Assembly (NCBI RefSeq): GCF_000948285.1
Contig: NZ_JYBP01000003.1
Location: forward strand, 496,001-560,000
DNA from: Geobacillus kaustophilus
Lineage (GTDB): Bacteria; Bacillota; Bacilli; Bacillales; Anoxybacillaceae
DNA length: 64,000 nt
Reading direction: 5' to 3'
In this document: piece after piece, positions 17,334 through 25,866 of the stretch
Numbering within the stretch: position 1 is the first letter of the stretch
Layout of the letters: the number at the start of each line of letters is the position of its first letter
The notes under the pieces: generated by a model
Database searches by the model: none
What the model was told of the DNA's origin: nothing
The model's input: only the letters and a program-made list of their open reading frames with translations
Translations under genes and position numbers: made by a program

Positions 17334-18644
17334 ATGATAGAAACGCAGTTCACTCGTTTTCCGTTTCAACCGTTTATCATTGAAGCGATCAAGGCGCTTC
17401 GTTTTTATAAACCGACGGAAATTCAAGAGCGCATCATTCCGGGGGCGCTGCGCGGCGAAAGCATGGTCGGCCAATCGCAAACCGGAACGGGAAAAACACA
17501 TGCGTACTTATTGCCGATCATTGAAAAAATCAAACCGGAACATGCCGAAGTGCAAGCCGTCATCACGGCGCCGACGCGCGAATTAGCGACGCAAATTTAC
17601 CACGAAACGCTGAAAATCACGAAGTTTTGCCCGAAAGATCGAATGATCGTCGCCCGTTGCTTGATCGGCGGGACGGATAAGCAAAAAGCGCTCGAAAAGC
17701 TCAACGTGCAGCCGCATATTGTCATCGGCACGCCAGGGCGCATCAACGATTTCATCCGCGAGCAGGCGCTTAATGTGCATACAGCGCACATCCTTGTCGT
17801 CGATGAAGCCGACTTGATGCTTGATATGGGCTTTATCACGGATGTCGACCAAATTGCCGCCCGGATGCCGAAAGACTTGCAAATGCTCGTCTTTTCAGCG
17901 ACGATTCCGGAAAAGCTGAAGCCGTTTTTGAAAAAATATATGGAAAACCCGACCTTTGTCCACGTCGATCCGAAACAGACGGCGAACGAAAACATTGAAC
18001 ATGTGCTCATCCCGCTGCGCGGACGCGAGAAAACAAAACTTCTTCATGATGTGCTCCTCAGCTACAACCCGTATTTGGCCATCGTATTTGTCAACACAAG
18101 GAAAATGGCTGACGAGGTCGCCGACCGTCTCGCTGAGCAAGGGTTGAAAGTCGGCGTGCTGCACGGCGATTTGACGCCGCGTGAGCGGAGAAAGATGATG
18201 AATCTCATCCGCGATTTGGAGTTTCAATATGTCGTCGCGACCGATTTGGCGGCGCGCGGCATCGATATTGAAGGCGTCAGCCACGTCATCAACTACGAGC
18301 TGCCTGATGATCTGCAGTTTTATATTCACCGCGCCGGACGGACGGCGCGCGCCGGCTATAGCGGCATTGCGGCAACGATTTACGAGCCGTCTGACCAAGA
18401 TGCGATTGCTCGATTGGAAAAAATGGGGATTTCGTTTGTTCACCGTGATTTCGTGGGCGGCGAATGGAAGGAGCTGCCGCCGTGGAACCGGCGAAGCAAG
18501 CGGGCGGGCGAAAAGGATGACGAACTGGCGTTGCTTTTCGCCAAACTGAAAAAAACGAAGCAAGTGAAGCCGGGCTACAAAAAAAAGCTGCGCGCGGAGC
18601 TGGAGAAGAAGAAAAAGCGGCTTGGCCGCTTCAAAAAATCATAA
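17334..18644 (+). CDS. cshB: DEAD-box RNA helicase CshB
   Basis: A 436-residue ATP-dependent RNA helicase. Motifs in order: Q-motif (FYKPTEIQERIIPG), I (SQTGTGKT, about 50), Ia (PTRELATQ), II (VDEADLMLDMG), III (SATIP), IV-V (VATDLAARGIDIEGV), VI (HRAGRTARAG), then a basic tail of Lys runs. CshB helps fold and decay RNA and is a cold-shock helicase in B. subtilis. Start ATG 17334 follows AGAAGGGAGTGG; the in-frame frame to 17184 crosses the structured leader and is rejected. The leader suggests post-transcriptional control. Confidence 0.94.
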   Translation: MIETQFTRFPFQPFIIEAIKALRFYKPTEIQERIIPGALRGESMVGQSQTGTGKTHAYLLPIIEKIKPEHAEVQAVITAPTRELATQIYHETLKITKFCPKDRMIVARCLIGGTDKQKALEKLNVQPHIVIGTPGRINDFIREQALNVHTAHILVVDEADLMLDMGFITDVDQIAARMPKDLQMLVFSATIPEKLKPFLKKYMENPTFVHVDPKQTANENIEHVLIPLRGREKTKLLHDVLLSYNPYLAIVFVNTRKMADEVADRLAEQGLKVGVLHGDLTPRERRKMMNLIRDLEFQYVVATDLAARGIDIEGVSHVINYELPDDLQFYIHRAGRTARAGYSGIAATIYEPSDQDAIARLEKMGISFVHRDFVGGEWKELPPWNRRSKRAGEKDDELALLFAKLKKTKQVKPGYKKKLRAELEKKKKRLGRFKKS

Positions 18645-18685
18645 TAGCCGTCCGCCTTTAACGCAAAGAAAAGGGAGAGAAGAAC

Positions 18686-19585
18686 ATGTTAAAAATCGGT
18701 TCACATGTTTCCATGAGCGGAAAGAAAATGCTGCTGGCCGCCAGCGAAGAAGCGGTCTCCTACGGAGCGAACACGTTTATGATTTACACTGGGGCGCCGC
18801 AAAACACAAAGCGCAAGTCGATTGAAGAGCTCAACATCGAAGCCGGGCGCAAGCATATGCAAGTGCACGGCATCGAAGAGATTGTCGTCCACGCCCCGTA
18901 TATCATCAATATCGGCAATACGACCAATCTCGATACGTTTTCGCTAGGCGTCGACTTTTTGCTCACGGAAATCGAGCGGACGGAAGCGATTGGCGCCAAA
19001 CAGCTCGTGCTGCACCCAGGCGCTCATGTCGGCGCAGGGGTGGAAGCCGGACTTCGGCAAATTATTCGCGGATTGAATGAAGTGTTGACGCGCGAGCAGA
19101 CGGTCGAAATTGCCCTGGAAACGATGGCCGGCAAAGGGTCGGAATGCGGGCGGACGTTTGAGGAGCTAGCGTACATTATCGACGGCGTCGCCTATAATGA
19201 TAAGCTGTCCGTTTGCTTTGATACGTGCCATACGCATGACGCCGGCTATGACATCGTCAACGATTTTGACGGCGTTCTTGAGGAGTTTGACCGGATCATC
19301 GGCCTCGGGCGGCTGAAAGTACTGCACATCAACGACAGCAAAAACCCGCGCGGCAGCCGGAAAGACCGCCATGAAAACATCGGTTTCGGCCATATCGGGT
19401 TTGCTGCGCTCAACTATATCGTCCATCATCCGCAGCTTGAGGATATTCCGAAAATTTTAGAAACCCCATACGTGGGCGAAGACAAAAACAACAAAAAACC
19501 GCCGTACAAGCACGAAATTGCCATGCTGCGGGCGCAGTCGTTCGATGACCAGTTGCTTGAAAAAATCACCGCTGGGGCGGAATGA
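18686..19585 (+). CDS. nfo: Endonuclease IV (AP endonuclease Nfo)
   Basis: A 299-residue TIM-barrel enzyme that cuts DNA 5' to abasic sites and repairs 3'-blocked ends in base excision repair. Zinc-ligand motifs are intact: [69 protein letters not shown] and ILETPY. It follows cshB by 41 bases with AAGGGAGAG before ATG 18686 and probably shares its transcript. Bacillus Nfo is partly spore-specific; no sporulation promoter was recognised here. Confidence 0.97.
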   Translation: MLKIGSHVSMSGKKMLLAASEEAVSYGANTFMIYTGAPQNTKRKSIEELNIEAGRKHMQVHGIEEIVVHAPYIINIGNTTNLDTFSLGVDFLLTEIERTEAIGAKQLVLHPGAHVGAGVEAGLRQIIRGLNEVLTREQTVEIALETMAGKGSECGRTFEELAYIIDGVAYNDKLSVCFDTCHTHDAGYDIVNDFDGVLEEFDRIIGLGRLKVLHINDSKNPRGSRKDRHENIGFGHIGFAALNYIVHHPQLEDIPKILETPYVGEDKNNKKPPYKHEIAMLRAQSFDDQLLEKITAGAE

Positions 19586-19586
19586 A

Positions 19587-19612
19587 AAAAGGGCTATGCG
19601 CCCTTTTATTTT
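19587..19612. terminator. Bidirectional terminator between nfo and yqfT
   Basis: AAAAGGGC (19587-19594) pairs with GCCCTTTT (19600-19607), followed by ATTTTTTTT; the arm touches the yqfT stop. Confidence 0.78.
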
Positions 19613-19866
19613 TTTTGCACGAATTTCAAAAATAGCTCGTTCGCTTTTCGAGCGATGTCTGGCGAAGTGATTTTCGCTAACTCTCGCACCCATTTTTTCC
19701 GCTCCTCGGGGTCAAAGACGTTAATGTCGTTCGTCCGGGCGAGATGAAGAATTTGTTTCGCTTGGCTTGTCGTGATGGGCAAGCCGTACTCTCGGCTGTA
19801 CGCAACGAGTTCTTCCGGGGTGATCGTTTTTAATTTTTGCTTGACAAGCTGTTGGTAAATGTTCAT
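19606..19866 (-). CDS. yqfT: DUF2624 family protein YqfT
   Basis: An 86-residue basic helical protein: MNIYQQLVKQKLKTITPEEL ... SQAKQILHLARTNDINVFDPEERKKWVRELAKITSP. It has no membrane segment or recognised catalytic motif. Size, position between nfo and yqfU, and the helical pattern identify the DUF2624 protein YqfT. The role is unknown. On the minus strand AAGGAGGCGGCTGCG precedes the ATG at 19866. It is transcribed away from yqfU, and the 95-base gap must hold both promoters. Confidence 0.8.
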   Translation of the reverse strand: MNIYQQLVKQKLKTITPEELVAYSREYGLPITTSQAKQILHLARTNDINVFDPEERKKWVRELAKITSPDIARKANELFLKFVQKK

Positions 19867-19961
19867 CGCAGCCGCCTCCTTGCTTCTGTTCCATCATATG
19901 ACGTGAATGGAAAAGGCGTGTATGGTATAATAGAAAAAACAAAAAGGGAAAGGGTGGTAGT

Positions 19962-20843
19962 TTGGCGCCAAAACAGCATAAAAAAGAACCGTTAGGCCAT
20001 GTGTTGTATCGGGTGTTGATGATCGCCATCGGCGCCTCTTTGGCGGCGTTTGCCATCGAGCGGCTGCTCGTTCCAAACAAAATGATCGACGGCGGCATCA
20101 TTGGCATATCGCTGATTCTGGACTACTTGACTCCGGACGAATGGCGGCTGCTCAATTTCGCCACGCTCGTCATCCTCTTAAACGCCCCGTTCATGTATTT
20201 CGGCTACAAGCAAATCGGGAAAACGTTCATGCTGTCAACGATTTTAGGCGTCGTGATCCTCGGCGTCACCGAACGAGCATTTCACCATCTTTCCCCGCTG
20301 ACAACCGAGCCGATTTTAGCCACCGTTTTTGGCGGGTTGTCGCTCGGTCTTGGCGTCGGATTGGTCATCCGTCATGGCGGATCGCTCGATGGGACGGAAA
20401 TTTTAGGGATTTTGATGACGAAAAGAATCCCGTTCTCGGTCGGCGAGTTTGTCATGTTTGTCAACGTTTTTATTTTTGGCTGGGCGGCGTTTGTGTTTGG
20501 CCTCGAGCCGGCCATGTATTCGGTGATGACGTACTACATCGCCTCAAAAACGATCGATGCGGTCATTGAAGGGCTTGACGAGACGCGGGCGGCCTTTATT
20601 GTGACCGATCATTATGAGGAAATTTCCGACGCCATTTTGCACCGGCTCGGACGCGGGACAACGAAATTGCTCGGCAAAGGCGGATATACGGACGAGCAAA
20701 AGGAAATCATTTATGCAGTCGTCACGCGCTTGGAAGTGACAAAACTAAAATCGATCGTCAATGAAATCGATCCGGATGCGTTCATCACCATTATGCCGAC
20801 GCATGAAGTGCGCGGAGCCCGCTTTAAATCAGCGATTCATTGA
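19962..20843 (+). CDS. yqfU: YitT family membrane protein YqfU (DUF161 plus DUF2179)
   Basis: A 293-residue membrane protein. Five to six hydrophobic helices fill residues 15-200, with the family pattern [15 protein letters not shown] and [26 protein letters not shown]; the last 90 residues form a soluble DUF2179 domain ([35 protein letters not shown]). Function of the family is unknown. Start is TTG 19962, with GGGAAAGGGTGG upstream and no ATG at the conserved N-terminus. A TATAAT at 19926-19931 is a likely -10 but has no clear -35. Confidence 0.87.
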   Translation: MAPKQHKKEPLGHVLYRVLMIAIGASLAAFAIERLLVPNKMIDGGIIGISLILDYLTPDEWRLLNFATLVILLNAPFMYFGYKQIGKTFMLSTILGVVILGVTERAFHHLSPLTTEPILATVFGGLSLGLGVGLVIRHGGSLDGTEILGILMTKRIPFSVGEFVMFVNVFIFGWAAFVFGLEPAMYSVMTYYIASKTIDAVIEGLDETRAAFIVTDHYEEISDAILHRLGRGTTKLLGKGGYTDEQKEIIYAVVTRLEVTKLKSIVNEIDPDAFITIMPTHEVRGARFKSAIH

Positions 20844-20845
20844 GG

Positions 20846-20874
20846 TTTACAAAACGCGGATGGTGGGGTATACT
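20846..20874 (+). promoter_or_regulatory. Sigma-A promoter of znuC-znuB-zur
   Basis: TTTACA (20846-20851), exactly 17 bases, TATACT (20869-20874), with transcription expected near 20881. Confidence 0.75.
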
Positions 20875-20887
20875 TGCATAGTGAAGA

Positions 20888-20908
20888 AAATCGGAATGAT
20901 TCTGAATT
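20888..20908 (+). promoter_or_regulatory. Zur box
   Basis: An imperfect 21-bp palindrome centred on G20898: AAATCGGAAT, G, ATTCTGAATT. It follows the Bacillus Zur consensus AAATCGTAAT-n-ATTACGATTT with four differences and lies just after the -10, where zinc-loaded Zur would block transcription. Confidence 0.75.
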
Positions 20909-20925
20909 AGCAAGGGAGAACGGCC

Positions 20926-21693
20926 ATGGAAAATGGGCTTGTTGTGCAAATGGAGGATGTGTCGTTCCGCTATGAAAAAGAGAACGTGCTTGAGCATGTT
21001 AGTTTAACGGTGCCGAAAGGGGCATTTTTAGGATTGGTCGGCCCGAACGGCTCGGGAAAATCGACGCTGCTCAAATGTGTGCTCGGCTTGTTAAAACCGA
21101 ACAGCGGCCGCATTTTTTTGTTCGGCGAGCCGATTGAATCGTTTCGCGAATGGCATCGGATCGGTTTCGTGTCGCAAAAAGCGAACAGCTTCAACCGCAG
21201 CTTTCCGGCGACGGTTGAGGAAGTGGCGGCGAGTGGATTGGCGGCCAAACGCGGCTTATTTCGGCCGCTGACAAATGAAGACCGCCGTGCGGTCGAAGCG
21301 GCGCTCGCGGCTGTTGGGTTGAGCGGCCTGGCAAAGCGCAATATCGCGGAGCTGTCCGGTGGCCAGCAACAACGGGTATTTATCGCCCGCGCACTGGCGA
21401 GCAAGCCGGAGTTGCTCATTTTAGACGAGCCGACGGTCGGCGTGGATGCACGCCATGTGCATGAATTTTACGAACTGCTCGGCGACTTGAACCGCCGCGG
21501 CTTAACGCTTATCTTAGTGACGCATGACATCGGGACGATCACGGACCGGGTGACCGATATCGCCTGCTTGAACAAGCGCCTCTATTTCCATGGAAAGGCG
21601 GAAGAGTTCGAACATCTTGGCAACGAGGCGATTTCGCAGTTTTATGGCCATCCGCTCCACGTTCTCTCTCACGAGCATGAACGGACGGAATGA
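20926..21693 (+). CDS. znuC: Zinc ABC transporter ATP-binding protein
   Basis: A 255-residue ABC ATPase. Walker A GPNGSGKST (about 38-46), Q-loop in GFVSQKANSFNR, signature LSGGQQQR (about 144-151), Walker B ELLILDEPTVG and H-loop THD are all present. It energises high-affinity zinc import with the permease encoded next. Metal identity comes from the Zur box upstream and zur downstream rather than from the ATPase itself; manganese ATPases look alike. ATG 20926 follows AAGGGAG. The substrate-binding lipoprotein gene (znuA) is not in the operon or elsewhere in the window. Confidence 0.92.
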   Translation: MENGLVVQMEDVSFRYEKENVLEHVSLTVPKGAFLGLVGPNGSGKSTLLKCVLGLLKPNSGRIFLFGEPIESFREWHRIGFVSQKANSFNRSFPATVEEVAASGLAAKRGLFRPLTNEDRRAVEAALAAVGLSGLAKRNIAELSGGQQQRVFIARALASKPELLILDEPTVGVDARHVHEFYELLGDLNRRGLTLILVTHDIGTITDRVTDIACLNKRLYFHGKAEEFEHLGNEAISQFYGHPLHVLSHEHERTE

Positions 21694-21718
21694 AACGGTG
21701 ACGGTGGAGGAATGACAC

Positions 21719-22552
21719 GTGTGGGAAGCCATTTGGCAATACGAATTTTTGCGCAATGCGTTTGTTGCCGGCGTTTTGACCGGTTTCACGGCGCCATTGC
21801 TCGGCGTTTTTATTGTCGTTCGGCGGTTGTCACTCATCGCTGATGCGTTGAGTCATGTGACGCTCGCCGGCATTGCCGCCGGGCTCTTGCTCGGTTCAGC
21901 GGCGCCGGCGGCCGCCAGCTGGAGTCCGCTTTACATCGGCATGAGTTTTTCCGTCGTCGCGTCGCTTTTCGTCGAGAAGCTGCGCGCCGTTTACCGGCAT
22001 TATGAGGAGCTCGCCATTCCGATCGTTTTGTCGGCTGGCATCGGCTTGAGCGTCATTTTCATTTCGATGGCCAACGGGTTTACGACCGATTTGTTTTCGT
22101 ATTTATTCGGAAGCGTCAGTGCCGTCAGCCGTGCTGACGTTTGGACAGCGTTTGCTGTCGCCGCAGCTGCCGCGATGGTGATTTTGACGTTTTACAAAGA
22201 GCTGTTTCTTCTTTCCTTTGACGAGGAATACGCCCGTGTCTCCGGCGTTCGCACCACATTGATCCATTTTTTGTTTATTGTGCTTGTTGCGCTCGTCATC
22301 GCTGCATCAATGCGCATCGTCGGCGTGCTCCTCATCTCGTCGCTCATGACGCTGCCGGTGGCGGCGAGCATCCGCATCGCCAAAAGTTTTAAACAGGTGA
22401 TCGGGCTTTCGATTTTGTTCGGGGAGCTGGCCGTTATCGCCGGGCTCTGGGCGGCGTATGAGCTGGACTGGGCGCCGGGCGGAACGATCGTCATCGCAGC
22501 GGTTGTCATTTTGCTTTTCGCACTCGGATGGAAAAGGGGGCGGCAGCGATGA
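21719..22552 (+). CDS. znuB: Zinc ABC transporter permease
   Basis: A 277-residue permease of the ABC-3 family with about eight hydrophobic helices. Family landmarks are PLLGVFIVVRRLSLIADALSHVTLAGIA near residue 22 and the cytoplasmic coupling region DEEYARVSGVRTTLIHFLFIVLVALVIAASMRIVGVLLISSLMTLPVAAS (about 163-215). GTG 21719 is preceded by GGAGGAATGACAC. It lies 25 bases after znuC, and its stop overlaps the zur start (ATGA), so transporter and regulator are co-translated. Confidence 0.92.
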   Translation: MWEAIWQYEFLRNAFVAGVLTGFTAPLLGVFIVVRRLSLIADALSHVTLAGIAAGLLLGSAAPAAASWSPLYIGMSFSVVASLFVEKLRAVYRHYEELAIPIVLSAGIGLSVIFISMANGFTTDLFSYLFGSVSAVSRADVWTAFAVAAAAAMVILTFYKELFLLSFDEEYARVSGVRTTLIHFLFIVLVALVIAASMRIVGVLLISSLMTLPVAASIRIAKSFKQVIGLSILFGELAVIAGLWAAYELDWAPGGTIVIAAVVILLFALGWKRGRQR

Positions 22553-22974
22553 ATATCGACCAAGCGTTGCAGTTGATGAAAGAGAAAGGGTTTAAATATA
22601 CGGAAAAACGGAGACAAATGTTGGAGTTATTTGCCGAAAGCGACAAATACTTGACGGCCAAAGACGTGCTTGAAGCGCTCCGTCCCGTCTATCCGGGCTT
22701 GAGCGTTGATACAGTGTACCGCAATTTGTCGCTCTTTACGCTGCTTGGCATTTTGGAGATGACCGAGCTGTCCGGGGAAAAACATTTCCGTTTTGCCTGC
22801 GGCGTCCGCCGCCACCACCATCATTTCATTTGCATCCAGTGCGGAAAAACAAAAGAAATTGACGCATGTCCAATGGATGTGCTCGCCGAGAAGCTCGATG
22901 GTTATGAGATCGCTGACCATAAGTTTGAAATTTACGGCACATGTCCGCAATGCCAACAACATCTCCCTGTATAA
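22549..22974 (+). CDS. zur: Zinc uptake regulator Zur (Fur family)
   Basis: A 141-residue Fur-family repressor. Winged HTH: KYTEKRRQMLELFAES to YPGLSVDTVYRNLSLFTLLGIL; dimerisation and metal domain with HFRFACG, a HHHHF run, and two structural-zinc pairs CIQC and CPQC. Placed after znuCB with a Zur box in front of the operon, it should repress its own operon when zinc is plentiful. The B. subtilis orthologue yqfV occupies the same place without znuCB. ATG 22549 is chosen over 22528 because GAAAAGGGGG precedes it. Confidence 0.94.
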   Translation: MNIDQALQLMKEKGFKYTEKRRQMLELFAESDKYLTAKDVLEALRPVYPGLSVDTVYRNLSLFTLLGILEMTELSGEKHFRFACGVRRHHHHFICIQCGKTKEIDACPMDVLAEKLDGYEIADHKFEIYGTCPQCQQHLPV

Positions 22975-22993
22975 GCAGGGAGATGTTGTTTTA
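22955..22993. terminator. Terminator overlapping the zur stop
   Basis: A perfect 15-bp stem (22955-22969 with 22976-22990) whose 6-base loop holds the zur TAA; a short T-run follows. It likely also stops yqfW transcripts from the other side. Confidence 0.85.
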
Positions 22994-23560
22994 TGGCCGG
23001 AGGCGCTGTTCGATTTCTCGCTTTGCTTCAAGCCAGTTGTTGACGCGGATGACGTTTTCAGGGAGCGGGCCTTGGTTGTACGGAGTGTCAAACAAAATGA
23101 CGGGAATGCCGCATGTTTCGGCGATTTCGCAGGCATTATCGTACTTGTCTTCAAAGAAGGCCGACAGCTTATATTGGCGGACGGCGGCGATTTTGTCGTG
23201 CGACCCAATCAGATCAATATGGTGGTAATGGACGCCGTGCCGCCGGAACCAGCGCTCGGTGAGATCGTACAAATGGCGGCCGCGGGCGCTGATGTAATAC
23301 AGCTCGTATTTGTCTTTCCAGCTGTCAATCACCTCAAGCGCATAGCGGGCAAGCGGAGCCCTCTCATAAATATCCGCTTCGTTTTCTTCAAGCCAGCGGT
23401 CCATTTCTTCCTCCGCCACGCCGTATAACGGCGCCAAATTGTATTGCGTAATGTCGTTTAATGCGAGCTCTTTGCCGAATGCTTCGTTTAAATACGGAAT
23501 GAACGTGCTCGGACATGTCACCGTGCCGTCAATGTCGATGCCAAGCCGTTTTTTCACCAC
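22991..23560 (-). CDS. yqfW: HAD-type nucleotidase-like protein YqfW
   Basis: A 189-residue HAD phosphatase related to 5'-(3')-deoxyribonucleotidases. Motif I LGIDIDGTVT (two catalytic Asp) opens the protein, motif II is YYISARG near residue 93, and motif III/IV is the AFFEDKYDNACEIAE stretch near 135. The small cap lies between. The substrate is uncertain; B. subtilis YqfW is only a predicted nucleotidase. The start is GTG 23560 (GTG GTG AAA) with CAGGAGGGTGAA upstream. Confidence 0.85.
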   Translation of the reverse strand: MVKKRLGIDIDGTVTCPSTFIPYLNEAFGKELALNDITQYNLAPLYGVAEEEMDRWLEENEADIYERAPLARYALEVIDSWKDKYELYYISARGRHLYDLTERWFRRHGVHYHHIDLIGSHDKIAAVRQYKLSAFFEDKYDNACEIAETCGIPVILFDTPYNQGPLPENVIRVNNWLEAKREIEQRLRP

Positions 23561-23589
23561 TTCACCCTCCTGTTAGAAAATATTCACAC

Positions 23590-23618
23590 TGATAAAATAA
23601 CGCCGGTTTCTCATACTA
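23590..23618 (+). promoter_or_regulatory. Candidate sigma-G promoter of yqfX
   Basis: TGATA (23590-23594), 17 bases, CATACTA (23612-23618). The -10 matches the sigma-G/F consensus CATwmTA exactly; the -35 matches in part. B. subtilis yqfX belongs to the forespore regulon to my knowledge. Confidence 0.45.
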
Positions 23619-23654
23619 ATAATGCTTCTTACTTTAGGAAAGCGAGGGAAGCAT

Positions 23655-23999
23655 ATGGCAGACGACCGCGAGCGCACGTATGGAGGCTACGTGCAATCGA
23701 TCGGAAAAGAGGAACCAGAACGCAATTTTATGGAAGAAACAGCGGCGGAAGTCGCTGAACCGATTCGCCGCGCCGATGAACGGGACAAAGAACGCGCGGA
23801 CGGCGCCGGGCTCGGCTGGCTCGCTTTGGCCCTGTCCATCATTGCCTTGTTTATTTGGCCGATTTTGTTAGGGGCGGCCGGCATTATTGTCGGGTTTATC
23901 GCGCGCCGACGCGGCGCAGAGACGCTCGGTGCGTGGGCCATCGGCATCGGCGTCATCGCGATTCTCGTCCGTCTGTTTATTATGCCGTTTTATACGTAA
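23655..23999 (+). CDS. yqfX: Small membrane protein YqfX
   Basis: A 114-residue protein with a charged N-terminal half (DDRERTYGGYVQSIGKEEPERNFMEETAAEVAEP, then RRADERDKERADG) and two close hydrophobic segments: LGWLALALSIIALFIWPILLGAAGIIVGFIA (about 53-84) and AWAIGIGVIAILVRLFIMPF (about 93-112). Position next to ispG and the tail-anchored pattern identify YqfX, a sporulation-time membrane protein of unknown role. ATG 23655 is chosen, after GCGAGGGAAGC; the frame extends to 23622 through the promoter. Confidence 0.82.
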   Translation: MADDRERTYGGYVQSIGKEEPERNFMEETAAEVAEPIRRADERDKERADGAGLGWLALALSIIALFIWPILLGAAGIIVGFIARRRGAETLGAWAIGIGVIAILVRLFIMPFYT

Positions 24000-24005
24000 A
24001 AAGCG

Positions 24006-24034
24006 AGGGTGTCCCCAAGAGGGGACGCCCTTTC
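24006..24034 (+). terminator. Terminator after yqfX
   Basis: AGGGTGTCCCC (24006-24016) pairs with GGGGACGCCCT (24021-24031, one T-G pair) before TTTC. Confidence 0.78.
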
Positions 24035-24096
24035 TGGTTGTGCAGGAAAATTCCGCTCATTGGGCGGCGTTGCCTTTCAGAGCGGCTTTGTTTTCC

Positions 24097-25182
24097 TTAT
24101 TGCTTTGCAAAATATTCTTCCGCCAGCTTGTCGATTTCTTTTTTCAGCTCTTCCACCATTTGCTCTTCCGGCACTTTTCGGACGATTTTGCCATGGCGAA
24201 ACAACAAGCCTTCGCCGCGGGCGCCGGCGATGCCGATGTCGGCTTCCCGTGCTTCCCCTGGTCCATTGACGGCGCAACCGAGCACGGCGACTTTGATCGG
24301 CGCTCGAATTTGGGCGATATAGTCTTCGATTTCGTTGGCGATGCGGATCAAATCGATCTCAATCCGCCCGCACGTCGGGCAGGAAATAAGCGTCGCCGCA
24401 TTGGAGGCAAGTCCGAACGTTTTTAAAATTTCGCGCGCCACTTTTACCTCTTCAACCGGGTCGGCGCTTAACGAAACGCGGATCGTATTGCCGATGCCTT
24501 TGCTTAAAATGGCGCCGAGCCCCACTGCGCTTTTGATCGTGCCGGAAAACAGAGTCCCCGCTTCGGTGATGCCGACATGGAGCGGGTAGTCGAACGTGCG
24601 CGCCGCTTTTTCGTACGCTTCAATGGCGAGGCGCACGTCGGACGCCTTTAACGAGACAATAATATCATGAAAATCAAGCTCTTCCAAAATGCGGATATGA
24701 TATAAGGCGCTCTCCACCATGCCGTCGGCCGTCGGGTATCCGTATTTTTCCAAAATGCGTTTTTCCAGCGATCCGGCGTTGACGCCGATGCGAATCGGCA
24801 CGCCGCGCTCTTTCGCCGCTTTCACGACCGCTTCGACTTTTTCGCGGCGCCCGATGTTGCCTGGATTGATGCGGATTTTATCGACGCCGCCTTCGATCGC
24901 TTTCAGCGCCAATTTATAGTCAAAGTGGATGTCGGCGACAAGCGGGATGTTGATTCGCTTTTTTATTTCCGGTATGGCCTCAGCCGCCCGCTCGTCCGGG
25001 CAGGCGACGCGGACGATTTGGCACCCCGCTTCCTCGAGGCGGTGGATTTGCGCCACCGTCGCTTCGACATCGTGCGTTTTTGTCGTCGTCATGCTTTGAA
25101 TGATGACTTCGTTGCTGCCGCCGATTGTCAGCGGACCGACGCGGACCGGCCGAGTCTTTGAACGATGGATGATTTCACCCAC
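24097..25182 (-). CDS. ispG: 4-hydroxy-3-methylbut-2-enyl diphosphate synthase (flavodoxin) IspG
   Basis: A 361-residue iron-sulfur enzyme of the MEP pathway. The N-terminal TIM barrel shows [21 protein letters not shown] and [10 protein letters not shown]; the C-terminal cluster domain carries SCPTCGR and [11 protein letters not shown] with the three Cys ligands. I chose GTG 25182 (GTG GGT GAA ATC) because AAAGGAGCG lies nine bases upstream; a frame to 25203 starts upstream of that SD. It has a separate promoter and is not linked in an operon to ispH. Confidence 0.96.
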   Translation of the reverse strand: MGEIIHRSKTRPVRVGPLTIGGSNEVIIQSMTTTKTHDVEATVAQIHRLEEAGCQIVRVACPDERAAEAIPEIKKRINIPLVADIHFDYKLALKAIEGGVDKIRINPGNIGRREKVEAVVKAAKERGVPIRIGVNAGSLEKRILEKYGYPTADGMVESALYHIRILEELDFHDIIVSLKASDVRLAIEAYEKAARTFDYPLHVGITEAGTLFSGTIKSAVGLGAILSKGIGNTIRVSLSADPVEEVKVAREILKTFGLASNAATLISCPTCGRIEIDLIRIANEIEDYIAQIRAPIKVAVLGCAVNGPGEAREADIGIAGARGEGLLFRHGKIVRKVPEEQMVEELKKEIDKLAEEYFAKQ

Positions 25183-25222
25183 GGGAATTCGCTCCTTTAA
25201 CATTCAAGTCGCTTTCTGCATT

Positions 25223-25252
25223 ATTGTAACAGTGCCATCCGCCGTTTGACAA
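25223..25252 (-). promoter_or_regulatory. Sigma-A promoter of ispG
   Basis: On the minus strand TTGTCA (25252-25247), 18 bases, TACAAT (25228-25223), about 40 bases before the start. Confidence 0.6.
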
Positions 25253-25264
25253 GCGATTCGCCGG

Positions 25265-25579
25265 TTAGCGATAGATCGGCACTTTATAAGTTTTCCCGAT
25301 TTTTAATGTTTGCGCATGTTCGCCTGGATTTAACCGTTCAAAATCACGGATCAGCTGCTCGAGCGGAACGGGCAATGGACCGTTGAGTTCTTTCTCGATG
25401 ATGGACAACAACGTATCGCCAGGGCGAATGGTCACCGTCCGGTACGGGATGGCCGCCTGTTTCGACTGGACAATGGCTGCTGCTGTTTCAGACGAAGGGT
25501 GGAGCGTTCCGATGGCAAGATCGCGGTAAACAATATAGCTGGAAAGAATGAGAAATAGGAGAAGAATGAATTTTTTCAT
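25265..25579 (-). CDS. yqfZ: LysM-domain protein YqfZ
   Basis: A 104-residue protein with an N-terminal signal/anchor (MKKFILLLFLILSSYIVY) and a C-terminal LysM motif, RTVTIRPGDTLLSIIEKELN to NPGEHAQTLKIGKTYKVPIY. LysM binds peptidoglycan, so the product probably sits at the cell or spore wall. Start ATG 25579 follows GCGGAGGAAGCGCC on the minus strand; the frame reaches 25603 without support. A good sigma-E promoter lies upstream, in keeping with mother-cell expression of its B. subtilis orthologue. Confidence 0.85.
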   Translation of the reverse strand: MKKFILLLFLILSSYIVYRDLAIGTLHPSSETAAAIVQSKQAAIPYRTVTIRPGDTLLSIIEKELNGPLPVPLEQLIRDFERLNPGEHAQTLKIGKTYKVPIYR

Positions 25580-25617
25580 GGCGCTTCCTCCGCTTGCGCA
25601 CATTTGTCGTTAATTCA

Positions 25618-25645
25618 TATGTATGCTTGTCCAGCGAAAATATGC
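25618..25645 (-). promoter_or_regulatory. Candidate sigma-E promoter of yqfZ
   Basis: Minus strand: GCATATT (25645-25639), 13 bases, CATACATA (25625-25618). The -35 fits KMATATT exactly and the -10 seven of eight positions of CATACAHT. Transcription would start near 25611. Confidence 0.65.
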
Positions 25646-25766
25646 CTTCCTTGGTAAGGTCGTTGATTTCATGGGGAAAACACTTCAACAAATTTGAAAA
25701 ACGGCATCACAGTTCTTCTTTGCATTTAAGGCTCGACAGCTTTGAAGATATTCTTGTTTTTTTGTC

Positions 25767-25794
25767 TTTACAGAAACTTAACAACCGCTTTATA
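25767..25794 (+). promoter_or_regulatory. Pho box of pstSCA
   Basis: TTTACA, 5 bases, TTAACA, 5 bases, TTTATA: three PhoP half-sites at exact 11-base spacing, about 73 bases before the pstS ATG. The array marks PhoP~P activation under phosphate starvation. Confidence 0.85.
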
Positions 25795-25866
25795 AGGGCC
25801 TAACAATGTCCCGCTGCAATGGTCTTGTACGTTGAAAGTACGAAAACAAAACGGGGGGATTTCTTA

